Assembly: GCA_016933025.1 (NCBI GenBank)
Contig: JAFGBT010000003.1
Location: 62,001-126,000, forward strand
Source: Spirochaetota bacterium
Lineage (GTDB): Bacteria > Spirochaetota > UBA4802 > UBA5550
Direction: 5' to 3'
DNA length: 64,000 nt
In this document: piece by piece, positions 17,031 through 25,009 of the stretch
How the letters are laid out: every line of letters starts with the position of its first letter
Numbering within the stretch: the first letter of the stretch is position 1
The notes under the pieces: generated by a model
Seen by the model: the letters and a program-made list of their open reading frames with translations, nothing else
Databases searched by the model: none
Told to the model about the DNA's origin: nothing
Made by a program: the position numbers and the translations under genes

Positions 17031-17972
17031 ATGTTTGAAAATTTATTGAACTCGATCAGGCGGCGATGCATTAATTATTTTATCCGGTTGAACACCGGCG
17101 CCAGACCTGTGTTTCGACCGCCGGTGGAGCTCCCGGAACCGGTGAAGAAGAAAGACAGGCCTATTGTAAATGTCATTTTATTTATACTTACGTTTATAAG
17201 CACTACTTTTATTGGTGGATTAGGGTATGATTCGTTTCATTCGGCTTTAATAAATGGATTATTTTATTCAGCCACGTTAATGGTGATATTACTATGCCAT
17301 GAATTTGGGCATTATTTCGCCGCAAAGAAATTTGGGGTAGATTCAACATTGCCATATTTTATACCAGTCCCAATACCTCCAGTTGGAACAATGGGAGCAA
17401 TTATAAAAACAAGATCATTAGTACCAAGTAGAAGAGCACTTCTCTATATTGGAACTATGGGACCACTTCCGGGATTTATCCTTAGCCTTGTAGCAGTTAT
17501 TGTTGGTATATTTTATTCAGAAATAAAACCATTGCCTACTGGCAGTGGTGATCTGATGATTTACGGAGATTCATTACTAATTACAATTATCGTGAAAATA
17601 ATACATGGCACTATTCCTTCGGGATCTGATATTTTTTTCTCTCCTTTCGCTATGGCTGGATGGTTTGGTTTCCTCATAACTAGTTTAAATCTTATGCCAA
17701 TCGGTCAACTCGACGGCGGACATATTGTCTATGCATTGATAGGTCGGAAACAACGTTGGTTTGGATGGGGTGCATTATTTTGTCTTTTAGTTTTATCATT
17801 TATTTGGTGGGGATGGATTATCTGGATCGTTCTTACGCTCCTGATACTAATGGTGGCACATCACGAAGTGCCAGAAGGAGAAACTCTTTCCGTGGCAGAA
17901 AAAATAATCGGATGGGTATGCATCATTATTCTTATTTTAACTTTTGTTCCAGTTCCGTTGAAGATTCTTTGA
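17031..17972 (+). CDS. M50-family site-2 protease (membrane metalloprotease), compositionally mosaic
   Basis: A 313-residue polytopic zinc metalloprotease. The HEFGH motif (His90, Glu91, His94) lies in a membrane helix, and the third ligand motif NLMPIGQLDGGH is in the C-terminal half, as in site-2 proteases such as SpoIVFB/EGY-type proteins that cut membrane-bound substrates. There is no PDZ insertion. The first about 43 codons have the GC content of the neighbourhood. From about 17160 to the end the gene is strikingly AT-rich: a sampled 60-base stretch at 17401 has 19 G/C, against about 40 in a stretch at 16141. This suggests the body was acquired by transfer or recombination. It is downstream of the LysM and propeller genes in the same direction. 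Confidence 0.9.
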   Translation: MFENLLNSIRRRCINYFIRLNTGARPVFRPPVELPEPVKKKDRPIVNVILFILTFISTTFIGGLGYDSFHSALINGLFYSATLMVILLCHEFGHYFAAKKFGVDSTLPYFIPVPIPPVGTMGAIIKTRSLVPSRRALLYIGTMGPLPGFILSLVAVIVGIFYSEIKPLPTGSGDLMIYGDSLLITIIVKIIHGTIPSGSDIFFSPFAMAGWFGFLITSLNLMPIGQLDGGHIVYALIGRKQRWFGWGALFCLLVLSFIWWGWIIWIVLTLLILMVAHHEVPEGETLSVAEKIIGWVCIIILILTFVPVPLKIL

Positions 17973-18014
17973 TATGAGGCTGATTCTTCAGGCTTCGGTT
18001 AGATAATACCATCA

Positions 18015-18311
18015 CTATTTTTTGGCATTGACCTTCCGGTATTCGATGTAGTTTCTGATCACCAGTACGGCGCAGAAGATGTCTGCGCCGTACCAGGCGG
18101 CCATGAGGCGGTAAAATGTCTGCGCATCGATGGCTGAGTTGAAAAATACGAGCGCCCGGCGGCCCGACAGAGCGTCGGCGCCGAGGAGCAGCACGGCCGT
18201 GGTCATGGCAATCAGGAGGGCGATGGTGATGCACACGGACGCCACGGATTTCTGTTTGATGAAGACGACTACGATCAGGAATGTCAGCACGGCAAGTATG
18301 ATAAAGGTCAT
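18015..18311 (-). CDS. Small membrane protein of unknown function
   Basis: A 98-residue protein with three probable membrane helices: a first one right at the start (TFIILAVLTFLIVVVF), a second around residues 30-45, and a third near 78-90. The start at 18311 has an excellent AGGGGAGG site upstream; the reading frame continues open further upstream but without such a site. I do not recognise a family. Its start faces away from the lipoprotein gene at 18613, with a long regulatory-looking gap between them. Confidence 0.6.
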   Translation of the reverse strand: MTFIILAVLTFLIVVVFIKQKSVASVCITIALLIAMTTAVLLLGADALSGRRALVFFNSAIDAQTFYRLMAAWYGADIFCAVLVIRNYIEYRKVNAKK

Positions 18312-18362
18312 GGCATCCTCCCCTTTCACGACGGCGGCTTCATGGTTCCTGCCGGGATCAGC

Positions 18363-18398
18363 GGTGTATTGAACTTGACAGGCAACCCACAATACACC
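18363..18398. promoter_or_regulatory. Perfect 9-bp inverted repeat framing a promoter (operator candidate)
   Basis: GGTGTATTG (18363-18371) and its exact complement CAATACACC (18390-18398) are separated by 18 bases. The -35 of the plus-strand promoter lies in the spacer and the right arm ends exactly where its -10 begins. A regulator dimer or dimer pair bound here would block that promoter. Confidence 0.5.
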
Positions 18399-18404
18399 TA
18401 TATT
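18375..18404 (+). promoter_or_regulatory. Promoter reading towards the lipoprotein gene at 18613
   Basis: TTGACA (18375-18380), an 18-base spacer, then TATATT (18399-18404): perfect -35 and five of six at -10. Transcription would start near 18411, giving a leader of about 200 bases before 18613. That leader contains a TGATAAAA/TTTTATCA hairpin (about 18426-18442) and a GGCCGA/TCGGCC hairpin (about 18476-18499). No convincing gene is present in the roughly 300-base gap 18312-18612. Confidence 0.55.
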
Positions 18405-18612
18405 TGAGCATAGAAAAAAGGTCCAATGATAAAAGCAAGTTTTTATCATATTTTCCCGCAGATAAGCTTTTTGTCCGGCCGATAAAGGATATTCGGCCAA
18501 GAAAGCCTGAGCGCGTCAGTGCAATCAGGATAAAATAGAAAAAAATTGTTGCAATTACGGAGAACTCTTGAATGTTACTCCGGACAAAATTAACAATAAA
18601 GAGATACATGCC

Positions 18613-19161
18613 ATGATTCAACGCAAGCAGATTATTGAGATGATTTTACTTTGGGCCGTTGCAACCGCGCTCTCGTGCGCGACCATCGGAGAGCAGAAAA
18701 TCCGCGCCGACAACAGGGCGTTCCTTGACGCGCCGTTCACCAGGGGGGTGGATAGGGAAACCTTCCGCGTCGTTATCATGTCGGACACCTATCAGGTGGT
18801 TCAGGTGGATTACCGGGATACCCTGGAGCGGCAAAAGGACCCGGGCGGGGATCGGTATATCTGCGATGAAGTCAAGAAATACAACAAGATAGACGAATTC
18901 CGGGAGGGCATGTATCACGTCTCGCTCTACCCTGATCGAGGCACCCTGAGAAAGGTGCGTCCCTTTAAGCCGTTGAACCTGATCGAGCTGGATAACCTGG
19001 TGCTCGAAGACCTTCAGCGATGGTCCTTCAAGTTTCCCAAGGGGATCGTCGTGCCGAATAACCTGTACATCAAATATCGTGTCGTCCTCAGGAAGAGGCA
19101 GAGCGACGCCGAGATATTCAGGGAAGTGGAAGAGAAGATGAAGGCCGATGACGACGAGTGA
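18613..19161 (+). CDS. Predicted lipoprotein of unknown function
   Basis: A 182-residue protein. The start at 18613 puts a hydrophobic signal (MILLWAVATALSC) at the right distance, with a relaxed lipobox and Cys at residue 22; only a weak GAGA site precedes it. The mature protein is mixed alpha/beta. The segment near the C-terminus, LEDLQRWSFKFPKG followed by NNLYIKYRVVLRK, faintly recalls the C-terminal beta domain of TonB-like proteins, but this is not enough to assign a family. It is preceded by a long leader with a promoter inside an inverted repeat, so its expression is probably regulated. Confidence 0.65.
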   Translation: MIQRKQIIEMILLWAVATALSCATIGEQKIRADNRAFLDAPFTRGVDRETFRVVIMSDTYQVVQVDYRDTLERQKDPGGDRYICDEVKKYNKIDEFREGMYHVSLYPDRGTLRKVRPFKPLNLIELDNLVLEDLQRWSFKFPKGIVVPNNLYIKYRVVLRKRQSDAEIFREVEEKMKADDDE

Positions 19162-19171
19162 CCGGCCGCTC

Positions 19172-21400
19172 CTATAGAGACGTGGTGTTTATTATCAGAC
19201 GCACCGCGTTCTCATCCATCATCAGCTTGCGCGATATCTCACCGGAACTCCAGCCCTTGTTGGAAAGTTCCCGCACCGTGCGAATGACGTTGTCGTTGAT
19301 GTTTTTCGGAGCGGCCGAGTTTCCCTTCACCTGCTTCAGGATCGGATTGTTGTTGTCAACTGCCTGGATAAAATCGGCAAACTGGCGCATCTTTTTATCC
19401 GTCTCGGAAAAGAGCTCCTGAAGCCTGGTGTCCGTGCTGCTGATTTCGTTCCTGAGGGTCTCGACCTTGTTGAACATCGCCTGAATCTGCTTCACCCTGG
19501 CTTCCATGATTTCAGAGAGGCTGTCCAGCTCGTTGAATTTGTCCTTGATTTCCTTGATGTCGTTTTCACGGGTCTTGAGGATGAGAAGGTTCTCCTCGAC
19601 GGCGCGCAGGTGCTGGTTGATTTTGTCGACCCGCTTTTCCGACTTGTCGACCACTTTCTGGAAGGACCCTATTTTACCCTCAACCGATTGAATCAGTATG
19701 TCCGCCTTGTTCACGGAATCGAGGTTCCGGGCGATAATGTCCTCGTATTCATGGAGCTCCCTGATTCTGGACTCCAGGCTCGCGTAGCTTTCCATGAGCG
19801 CGTCGATACGCGAGCTAACGGCATCGATTTTCGAAAACTGTTCCTGAAAGCCGGAAACTTTTTGCATGGCGTGGTCGCTCATTTCCTCGAGCGCCCTGAT
19901 TTCGTTCTCGATATCTGAAAGCTTTTCCTTCTTGTTCTGGTATGCCCTGATCTCACGGTCGAATTCCTTGGTCAGCTCCTTGATGTACTCGATGTCGGTG
20001 AAGAACTTGTCAAGGTGCTGCGCCTCTTTACGGGAGATCTCGAGCATGCCGTTCAGGCGCTCGATCGAATCGTTGACCTCGCGGATGAGACCTTCGGTTT
20101 TGGAGAATACCTTGCTCTGGTCTTCATAATTCAGTATCTCGGATTTTATCGAGGCGAGGCGCTCTTCCATCGCGGAAAATTCGTCTCTGGACTTTTCGAC
20201 GTTTTTCTGCATCTCGGCGTTTTTCGTCTCCGCGAGATCGGTAATGCGCGATTCAAATTCGAAAAACCGTGACTGAAAGTCCTCGATTTCTTTTTTTACC
20301 GACTCGGCCTCGCGCCGTGATGCCTGCACGATTTCGTCGCGCTTGGTGATGGCGTGAATGCTAAGGTTATCAAGCTCGCCCCTGATTTTGTCGACCTCCA
20401 CTTCGAAGGTTTTAATCAGCCTGGATTTTGACTCGTTCACGTTTGATTCGACCGAGTTGATCTTGGAGTAGAGCTTGTCTATATCGTCCTTGAAGTTGAC
20501 CATTAAATTTCCCTTTGCCTCGTCAAACTCCGATTCGAATTCCTGAAGCTTGCTGTAGAGAACGTCGATGGACTGCTGTATTTCACTTTCGACGCTGGAG
20601 CTCCGTTCCTTGATTTCGGAAAAGACCTTGCCCTCGAGATCGGAAAGGTTGATTTTCAGCATTTCAATCTGGTTCTGGAGATTCGAGGCTCCCTCGACGG
20701 ACCTGGCCACGCCCTCGATTTTCATCTTGAAGTTCTGGAGGAGGATTTCGCCGGTCTCAGTGACGCGCTGGTCCATTTCGAGTAGGGAGCGCTCGAATGA
20801 TTCCGTCAGGTCGATGAGCTTCTGGCGGCTGCCGTTGACCAAGTCGTCTTCCTTGATGTCGATCGATTCCCTGAGCCTGCTGATCTGTTCATTGAACTCG
20901 GACGTCAGCTCACGGGATTTTTCCTTGAGTCGGTTATTAAAATTCTGGAGTATTTCCATGCTCTCGCCTTTGAGCGATTTGACGGTCTCTTTCATGAAAG
21001 ACATGTTGTGGGACAGTTCTGAGAAGCCTTCCTGCGCGCCGGCGATAAATTCTATCTGCTTGTTTACGTCACGGGCTGACTGGGATATCACCCGAATGTC
21101 TTCCTCGACTTTTTTAAGATTGGTCTTCTCGATGTCAAGGCCCTGTAGCTTGTCCTCAATTTCCTTAACAGATGAGTTGATATTTTTCGAAAGGGCGGTC
21201 GATTTCTTTATTAAAATGTCCATTTCTATGGTGGCGTCGTTAAATCGCCTGTTCTCGGTTTCCGCGAGCTTTTTGAATTCATCGAACAGCCGCGACGAAT
21301 ATCTCCTCAACTTGGCCATCTTGAGGTTGGTCCGATCGAGTTTCCGGAAAGCGATGAGCATTCCGAGGCAGACCACACAAGTAATGATATTGAATATCAT
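19172..21400 (-). CDS. SpiroCoCo-like membrane-anchored coiled-coil protein with C-terminal HTH
   Basis: A 742-residue protein. The start at 21400 has GCGGAG at good spacing; longer in-frame starts lack a site. Residues about 1-18 form a single membrane anchor (IFNIITCVVCLGMLIAF). Residues about 25-690 are nearly continuous heptad-rich coiled coil full of Glu/Lys/Ser/Asp, with recurring blocks of the EIKERSSSVESEIQ and DDIDKLYSKINSVESNV type. The last 40 residues (VIRTVRELSNKGWSSGEISRKLMMDENAVRLII) look like a helix-turn-helix. From memory, the layout matches the SpiroCoCo family annotated in Leptospira. A structural or cell-shape role is plausible. The coiled coil should lie in the cytoplasm with the HTH at its far end. 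Confidence 0.75.
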   Translation of the reverse strand: MIFNIITCVVCLGMLIAFRKLDRTNLKMAKLRRYSSRLFDEFKKLAETENRRFNDATIEMDILIKKSTALSKNINSSVKEIEDKLQGLDIEKTNLKKVEEDIRVISQSARDVNKQIEFIAGAQEGFSELSHNMSFMKETVKSLKGESMEILQNFNNRLKEKSRELTSEFNEQISRLRESIDIKEDDLVNGSRQKLIDLTESFERSLLEMDQRVTETGEILLQNFKMKIEGVARSVEGASNLQNQIEMLKINLSDLEGKVFSEIKERSSSVESEIQQSIDVLYSKLQEFESEFDEAKGNLMVNFKDDIDKLYSKINSVESNVNESKSRLIKTFEVEVDKIRGELDNLSIHAITKRDEIVQASRREAESVKKEIEDFQSRFFEFESRITDLAETKNAEMQKNVEKSRDEFSAMEERLASIKSEILNYEDQSKVFSKTEGLIREVNDSIERLNGMLEISRKEAQHLDKFFTDIEYIKELTKEFDREIRAYQNKKEKLSDIENEIRALEEMSDHAMQKVSGFQEQFSKIDAVSSRIDALMESYASLESRIRELHEYEDIIARNLDSVNKADILIQSVEGKIGSFQKVVDKSEKRVDKINQHLRAVEENLLILKTRENDIKEIKDKFNELDSLSEIMEARVKQIQAMFNKVETLRNEISSTDTRLQELFSETDKKMRQFADFIQAVDNNNPILKQVKGNSAAPKNINDNVIRTVRELSNKGWSSGEISRKLMMDENAVRLIINTTSL

Positions 21401-21443
21401 GATGTTATCTCCGCTGTTCATATAAAGATGTCTAATATGCAAA

Positions 21444-21471
21444 AAAATATACAATGGAATTGATTTGTCAA
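21444..21471 (-). promoter_or_regulatory. Putative promoter of the coiled-coil gene
   Basis: The minus strand has TTGACA (21471-21466), a 16-base spacer and TATTTT (21449-21444), about 45 bases upstream of the start codon. Confidence 0.5.
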
Positions 21472-21519
21472 TCCAAATTTTATGTCACATTAGCATAGCC
21501 AATTTTTTAATTAATAGTA

Positions 21520-21546
21520 TTGACAAAAACCCTTTCCTTTTAAAAT
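21520..21546 (+). promoter_or_regulatory. Putative promoter of rpmH-rnpA
   Basis: TTGACA (21520-21525) with TAAAAT (21541-21546) at a short 15-base spacing, or AAATAG at 17. It lies about 80 bases upstream of rpmH in an AT-rich gap shared with the divergent coiled-coil gene. Confidence 0.4.
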
Positions 21547-21626
21547 AGTACACTCATTATTTTCTGAACACTTTTTTTATCAATAACAAGAATGCAACTG
21601 ATGTTTATATATATGAGGTGAATGAT

Positions 21627-21785
21627 ATGAAGAGGACATTTCAGCCTAGTAAAGCAAAAAAATTCAAAAAACATGGTTTTCGGGAGCGTATGAGTACGTC
21701 CGGGGGACGGCAGGTTTTAAGAAATAGACGGAGCAAAGGGAGGCATAAATTAACGGTGTCTGACGAAAGGAGATTGCCGAAATAA
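21627..21785 (+). CDS. rpmH: 50S ribosomal protein L34
   Basis: A 52-residue basic protein of the large ribosomal subunit. It begins MKRTFQPSK and has the family's HGFRERM and [18 protein letters not shown] blocks. GAGGTG precedes the ATG. Length is slightly above the usual 44-46 residues, the extra residues being at the C-terminus (SDERRLPK). It is followed after 11 bases by rnpA, the near-universal order. Confidence 0.96.
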   Translation: MKRTFQPSKAKKFKKHGFRERMSTSGGRQVLRNRRSKGRHKLTVSDERRLPK

Positions 21786-21796
21786 TTTTTTTTATC

Positions 21797-22198
21797 GTGA
21801 AACGCATATATTCTCTAAAAGGAAGGAACTTATTTAAGGAAGTTTATCTCAAGGGCAGGAAATTACAGGGAACGGGTATTCGTTTATTTATTCTTAAATC
21901 AAGTAAAAGCGGATGTGCAGAGCCTGACAATAGCAGCAGTCGATCATACGGAAAGAAAATAAAAATTGCAATTGCACTGACCAAATCATTCGGGAAAGCA
22001 TATATCAGGAATAAAACAAAGAGAAGAATTCGAGCAATCTGCACTCAGTTATTCGATGACTTTAAGGACGGGTTTTTCATTATTATCAGAATAGACAGTG
22101 ATTTTAAGGACCTTGTATATGAAGATCAGAAAGGGATTTTAAAATCACTATTTGCTCAAGCGGGATTATTGAACAGCGATGCGAATAAATCGAAATAA
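21797..22198 (+). CDS. rnpA: Ribonuclease P protein component
   Basis: A 133-residue protein subunit of RNase P, which helps the catalytic RNA bind precursor tRNA. It starts with GTG (MKRIYSLKGRNLFKEVY), then has the signature KSFGKAYIRNKTKRRIR, the basic RNR helix that binds RNA. A Ser-rich insertion (SKSGCAEPDNSSSRSYG) sits between the first strands, so it is a little longer than most relatives. No clear ribosome site precedes the GTG; coupling to rpmH is likely. Confidence 0.93.
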   Translation: MKRIYSLKGRNLFKEVYLKGRKLQGTGIRLFILKSSKSGCAEPDNSSSRSYGKKIKIAIALTKSFGKAYIRNKTKRRIRAICTQLFDDFKDGFFIIIRIDSDFKDLVYEDQKGILKSLFAQAGLLNSDANKSK

Positions 22199-22448
22199 TA
22201 ATATAATTGATACACTATTCTCCGGCTTTATTATACTCATTATTAAGGTTTATCGTACCATACTATCACCGCTGCTGCCTTCGTCCTGCAGATTTTATCC
22301 ATCCTGCTCCGCATATGCAATCGACGCTCTGAAAAAGCACGGCCTCGTCAAGGGAGTGTATCTGGCGGTACGGAGGATCGTACGCTGCCATCCCCTCAAC
22401 GATGGCGGCTTTGACCCGGTGCCCGACACATTCCGCTTCTTTAAATAG
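22179..22448 (+). CDS. yidD: Membrane protein insertion efficiency factor YidD
   Basis: An 89-residue protein with an N-terminal amphipathic/hydrophobic helix and the conserved core PSSCRFYPSCSAYAIDAL, with paired cysteines, followed by RIVRCHPLNDGGFDPVP. YidD helps YidC insert proteins into the inner membrane. It overlaps the end of rnpA by 20 bases in another frame and precedes yidC by 110 bases, the usual order. No strong ribosome site, consistent with translational coupling. Confidence 0.95.
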   Translation: MRINRNNNIIDTLFSGFIILIIKVYRTILSPLLPSSCRFYPSCSAYAIDALKKHGLVKGVYLAVRRIVRCHPLNDGGFDPVPDTFRFFK

Positions 22449-22558
22449 GTTCCCCCCAATTAAAGAATACCATGCGTGATGCGTTTCATCCATGGCTGGT
22501 CCTGCGGCCGTGGTGATTGAATCGCGCGTCTTAACGTTAACAGAAAAGGACAATAACA

Positions 22559-24214
22559 ATGGACAAAAAGAATATCATAGCCATTTCCCTGATCGCCGCT
22601 CTCTGGGTCGGATATTTTATCCTGTTCAAGCCGGAGCAGCCGAAGCGAAAACCCGCAGACAAGAAGGTGGAGGCCGAGGCTACAGAAGCCGTCACTGAGA
22701 CACGGGGCGTGTCGCCCGTAGCGATGCGACCCGTTGCCGCGGGAGGCGCGGAGAAGCTCGTCACCGTGAAAACGAAAAAGTTTGCGGTGACCCTTTCCAG
22801 CAGGGGGGCCGCGATCACGGAATGCAACTATGTCGAGAGAAACATCAATCTAATTGTGAAGGAAAACCCGTTCAACGCTGCGGGAATCCTTGATTTTGCC
22901 GTGAACTTCAGCGATGATGAATTTGACGGCGCCAATCCTCTCGGCAATACGGTATGGATGTACCGCCAGGAAGGGAATAAAATAATCTATTATACCTACG
23001 TGCAGGTGAACGGAAACCCGGTACGAATTGAAAAGGCGTATATTTTTCCCGAAGACGGATACGGGTTTAGGGTTGAATACCGGCTTATCAACAACGGGAG
23101 AGGCAGCATAGCGTTGAAAAACGGCTCTGTAATTTTTTCACCGGGCGATCTCCTTGGACCTGCTCTTGACTATAATAATTCCTACAACCGCATGATGAGC
23201 ATCTATTCGCTCAACGGGAGCTTCGAGAAGGAAGATAAGAGCGGCGGTTCCTTTCTCGGATGCGGTTCATCGTCGGGCGGGGAGCCCGTAAAAAAGGAGA
23301 CCGGGTCGACCAACTGGGTCGGTCTCATGAGCCGTTATTTTCTGGTGATCATGGTGCCCGAAGGGGGTGCGGGGTCCGGCGTAATCTGGGAAAACAGGAA
23401 AGAATCGGGATTTCGGACCGGCATCTATGTCCCGCTGAACAGCCTTGAGCCGGGAAGGGAGATCAGAAAAAACTTCAAGGTATATCTCGGCGAAAAGGAC
23501 AAGAAAAAACTGGCGTCCGTGGATGCATCGATCGTCGCAGCGGCTGACGTGAACAAGATCATCGAACCGATACGGGACTTTGTCATTTGGTGCCTCTTCT
23601 ACATCAACAAGCTCGTCGGGAACCTGGGATGGGCCCTTGTGATTTTCTCCATAATAACCAAGCTTGTATTTCTGCCGCTGACCCTCAAGTCCACGGAATC
23701 AATGAAGAAGATGCAGCAGCTCGCACCCAAGCTGAATGAGTTAAAGGCGAAGTACAAAGACAAACCGGACGTGATGCAGCAGGAGATGATGAAGATGTAC
23801 AAGGAGAACAAGGTAAATCCGATGGGCGGGTGCTTTCCGCTCCTCCTGCAGATGCCGTTTTTCTTCGCCCTGTACAGCGCCCTCATCGATTCAATCGATC
23901 TCTGGCGGGCGCCGTTTATATTCTGGATGAAAGACCTTTCAATGCCCGATACTGTGCTGACCGTGTCGGGATTTAATCTCAACATTCTTCCGATAATTAT
24001 GACGGCAACCACCTTCATTCAACAGAAATTGTCGGCGGTTGATGCCGGTGGGCAGCAGCAGAAGATGATGCTCATGTTGATGCCGGTGATGTTTATTTTC
24101 ATATTCTGGAGCATGCCGTCGGGACTGGTCCTCTACTGGGCGCTGCAGAACATTTTCCAGATTGCACACCAGCTGTTCATCAATGTAAGGACGAAAAAGG
24201 AAAAGAAGAGCTGA
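22559..24214 (+). CDS. yidC: Membrane protein insertase YidC
   Basis: A 551-residue insertase/chaperone of the inner membrane. Layout is that of Gram-negative YidC: an N-terminal membrane helix (residues about 6-22), a large periplasmic beta-sandwich domain (about 60-330), then the five-helix 60KD_IMP core from about 345. Within the core are LGWALVIFSIITKLVFLPLT and MGGCFPLLLQMPFFFALYSAL, with the charged cytoplasmic hairpin between them. The C-terminus is basic (RTKKEKKS). AAAGGA lies 8 bases before the ATG. Confidence 0.97.
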   Translation: MDKKNIIAISLIAALWVGYFILFKPEQPKRKPADKKVEAEATEAVTETRGVSPVAMRPVAAGGAEKLVTVKTKKFAVTLSSRGAAITECNYVERNINLIVKENPFNAAGILDFAVNFSDDEFDGANPLGNTVWMYRQEGNKIIYYTYVQVNGNPVRIEKAYIFPEDGYGFRVEYRLINNGRGSIALKNGSVIFSPGDLLGPALDYNNSYNRMMSIYSLNGSFEKEDKSGGSFLGCGSSSGGEPVKKETGSTNWVGLMSRYFLVIMVPEGGAGSGVIWENRKESGFRTGIYVPLNSLEPGREIRKNFKVYLGEKDKKKLASVDASIVAAADVNKIIEPIRDFVIWCLFYINKLVGNLGWALVIFSIITKLVFLPLTLKSTESMKKMQQLAPKLNELKAKYKDKPDVMQQEMMKMYKENKVNPMGGCFPLLLQMPFFFALYSALIDSIDLWRAPFIFWMKDLSMPDTVLTVSGFNLNILPIIMTATTFIQQKLSAVDAGGQQQKMMLMLMPVMFIFIFWSMPSGLVLYWALQNIFQIAHQLFINVRTKKEKKS

Positions 24215-24361
24215 CAGCTTTTCGGCGCCCCCGGCCGCGGAATAATGAGAATGGGGGATACTACCGTGCCGTGTCCGGGATCACCGCTATCAGATTTTCC
24301 CGGGCGCTTTGAGTTGAAATGTTAGGAAAAGATTTTGTTCGTATATTTCAGGAGGCAAACC

Positions 24362-25000
24362 ATGAAGGTTATTGAAGTTGAAGGGAGAACCGCGGATGAC
24401 GCGACAAAAAAAGCGATTGCCGAGCTCGGCATTTCCGATGCCTCAAAGATAAAAATCGAAGTTATAGACGAGGGAAAGAGCGGAATATTCGGCTTCGGAG
24501 TGTCGAGGCCGGCTAAAATAAGGTTGTATTACAACATTGACACCAAAGACATCGGCGATACGATCCGGGATGTCATAAGCAATATTTTCAAGCGCATGGA
24601 AATCGAATGCAGAATAGCCGACATCAAGGAAGGCGAATCAAAAGTCTATATAGAGCTTGAAAGCAAGAACAGTTCCGGGCTTGTTATCGGAAGGAAGGGA
24701 AAGACTCTAGAGTCGCTTCAGTTTATGGTAAATCTCATCGTGAACAACAAGACGGGAAGCGATAAGAAAATTATACTCGATATTGAGTCCTACCGTGCCA
24801 AGCGGGAACGGGCCCTCCGGAAAATGTCGAAGGATATCGCCTTCAAGGTCATTAAATCCGGGAAGCCGTGGACCCTCGAGCCGATGAATCCCTTTGAGCG
24901 ACGCCTGATACACCTGACCCTCCAGAATGACTCGAGGGTGACAACCAAGAGCGAGGGGCAGGGGATTTATCGTAAAGTCACCATTATGCCGAAACAGTAG
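24362..25000 (+). CDS. jag: RNA-binding protein Jag/KhpB (SpoIIIJ-associated)
   Basis: A 212-residue cytoplasmic RNA-binding protein. The start at 24362 has a perfect AGGAGG site. Domains in order: Jag_N (residues 1-50, with KSGIFGFGVSRPAKIR), a KH domain (about 75-145, with GLVIGRKGKTLESLQ), and R3H (about 150-210, with NPFERRLIH and SEGQGIYRKVTI). Jag/KhpB proteins bind many transcripts and affect envelope and division genes. It sits between yidC and mnmE as in many bacteria. Confidence 0.95.
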   Translation: MKVIEVEGRTADDATKKAIAELGISDASKIKIEVIDEGKSGIFGFGVSRPAKIRLYYNIDTKDIGDTIRDVISNIFKRMEIECRIADIKEGESKVYIELESKNSSGLVIGRKGKTLESLQFMVNLIVNNKTGSDKKIILDIESYRAKRERALRKMSKDIAFKVIKSGKPWTLEPMNPFERRLIHLTLQNDSRVTTKSEGQGIYRKVTIMPKQ

Positions 25001-25009
25001 CACTGAACC

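Noticed and set aside
20568-21425. Long plus-strand open frame opposite the coiled-coil gene
   Set aside because: It is the Ser-rich mirror of a Glu/Lys/Asp-rich coiled-coil gene, has no ribosome site and no domain.
21480-21626. Possible replication origin beside rpmH-rnpA
   Set aside because: In many bacteria dnaA and oriC lie here, but no dnaA gene and no cluster of TTATCCACA boxes is visible.
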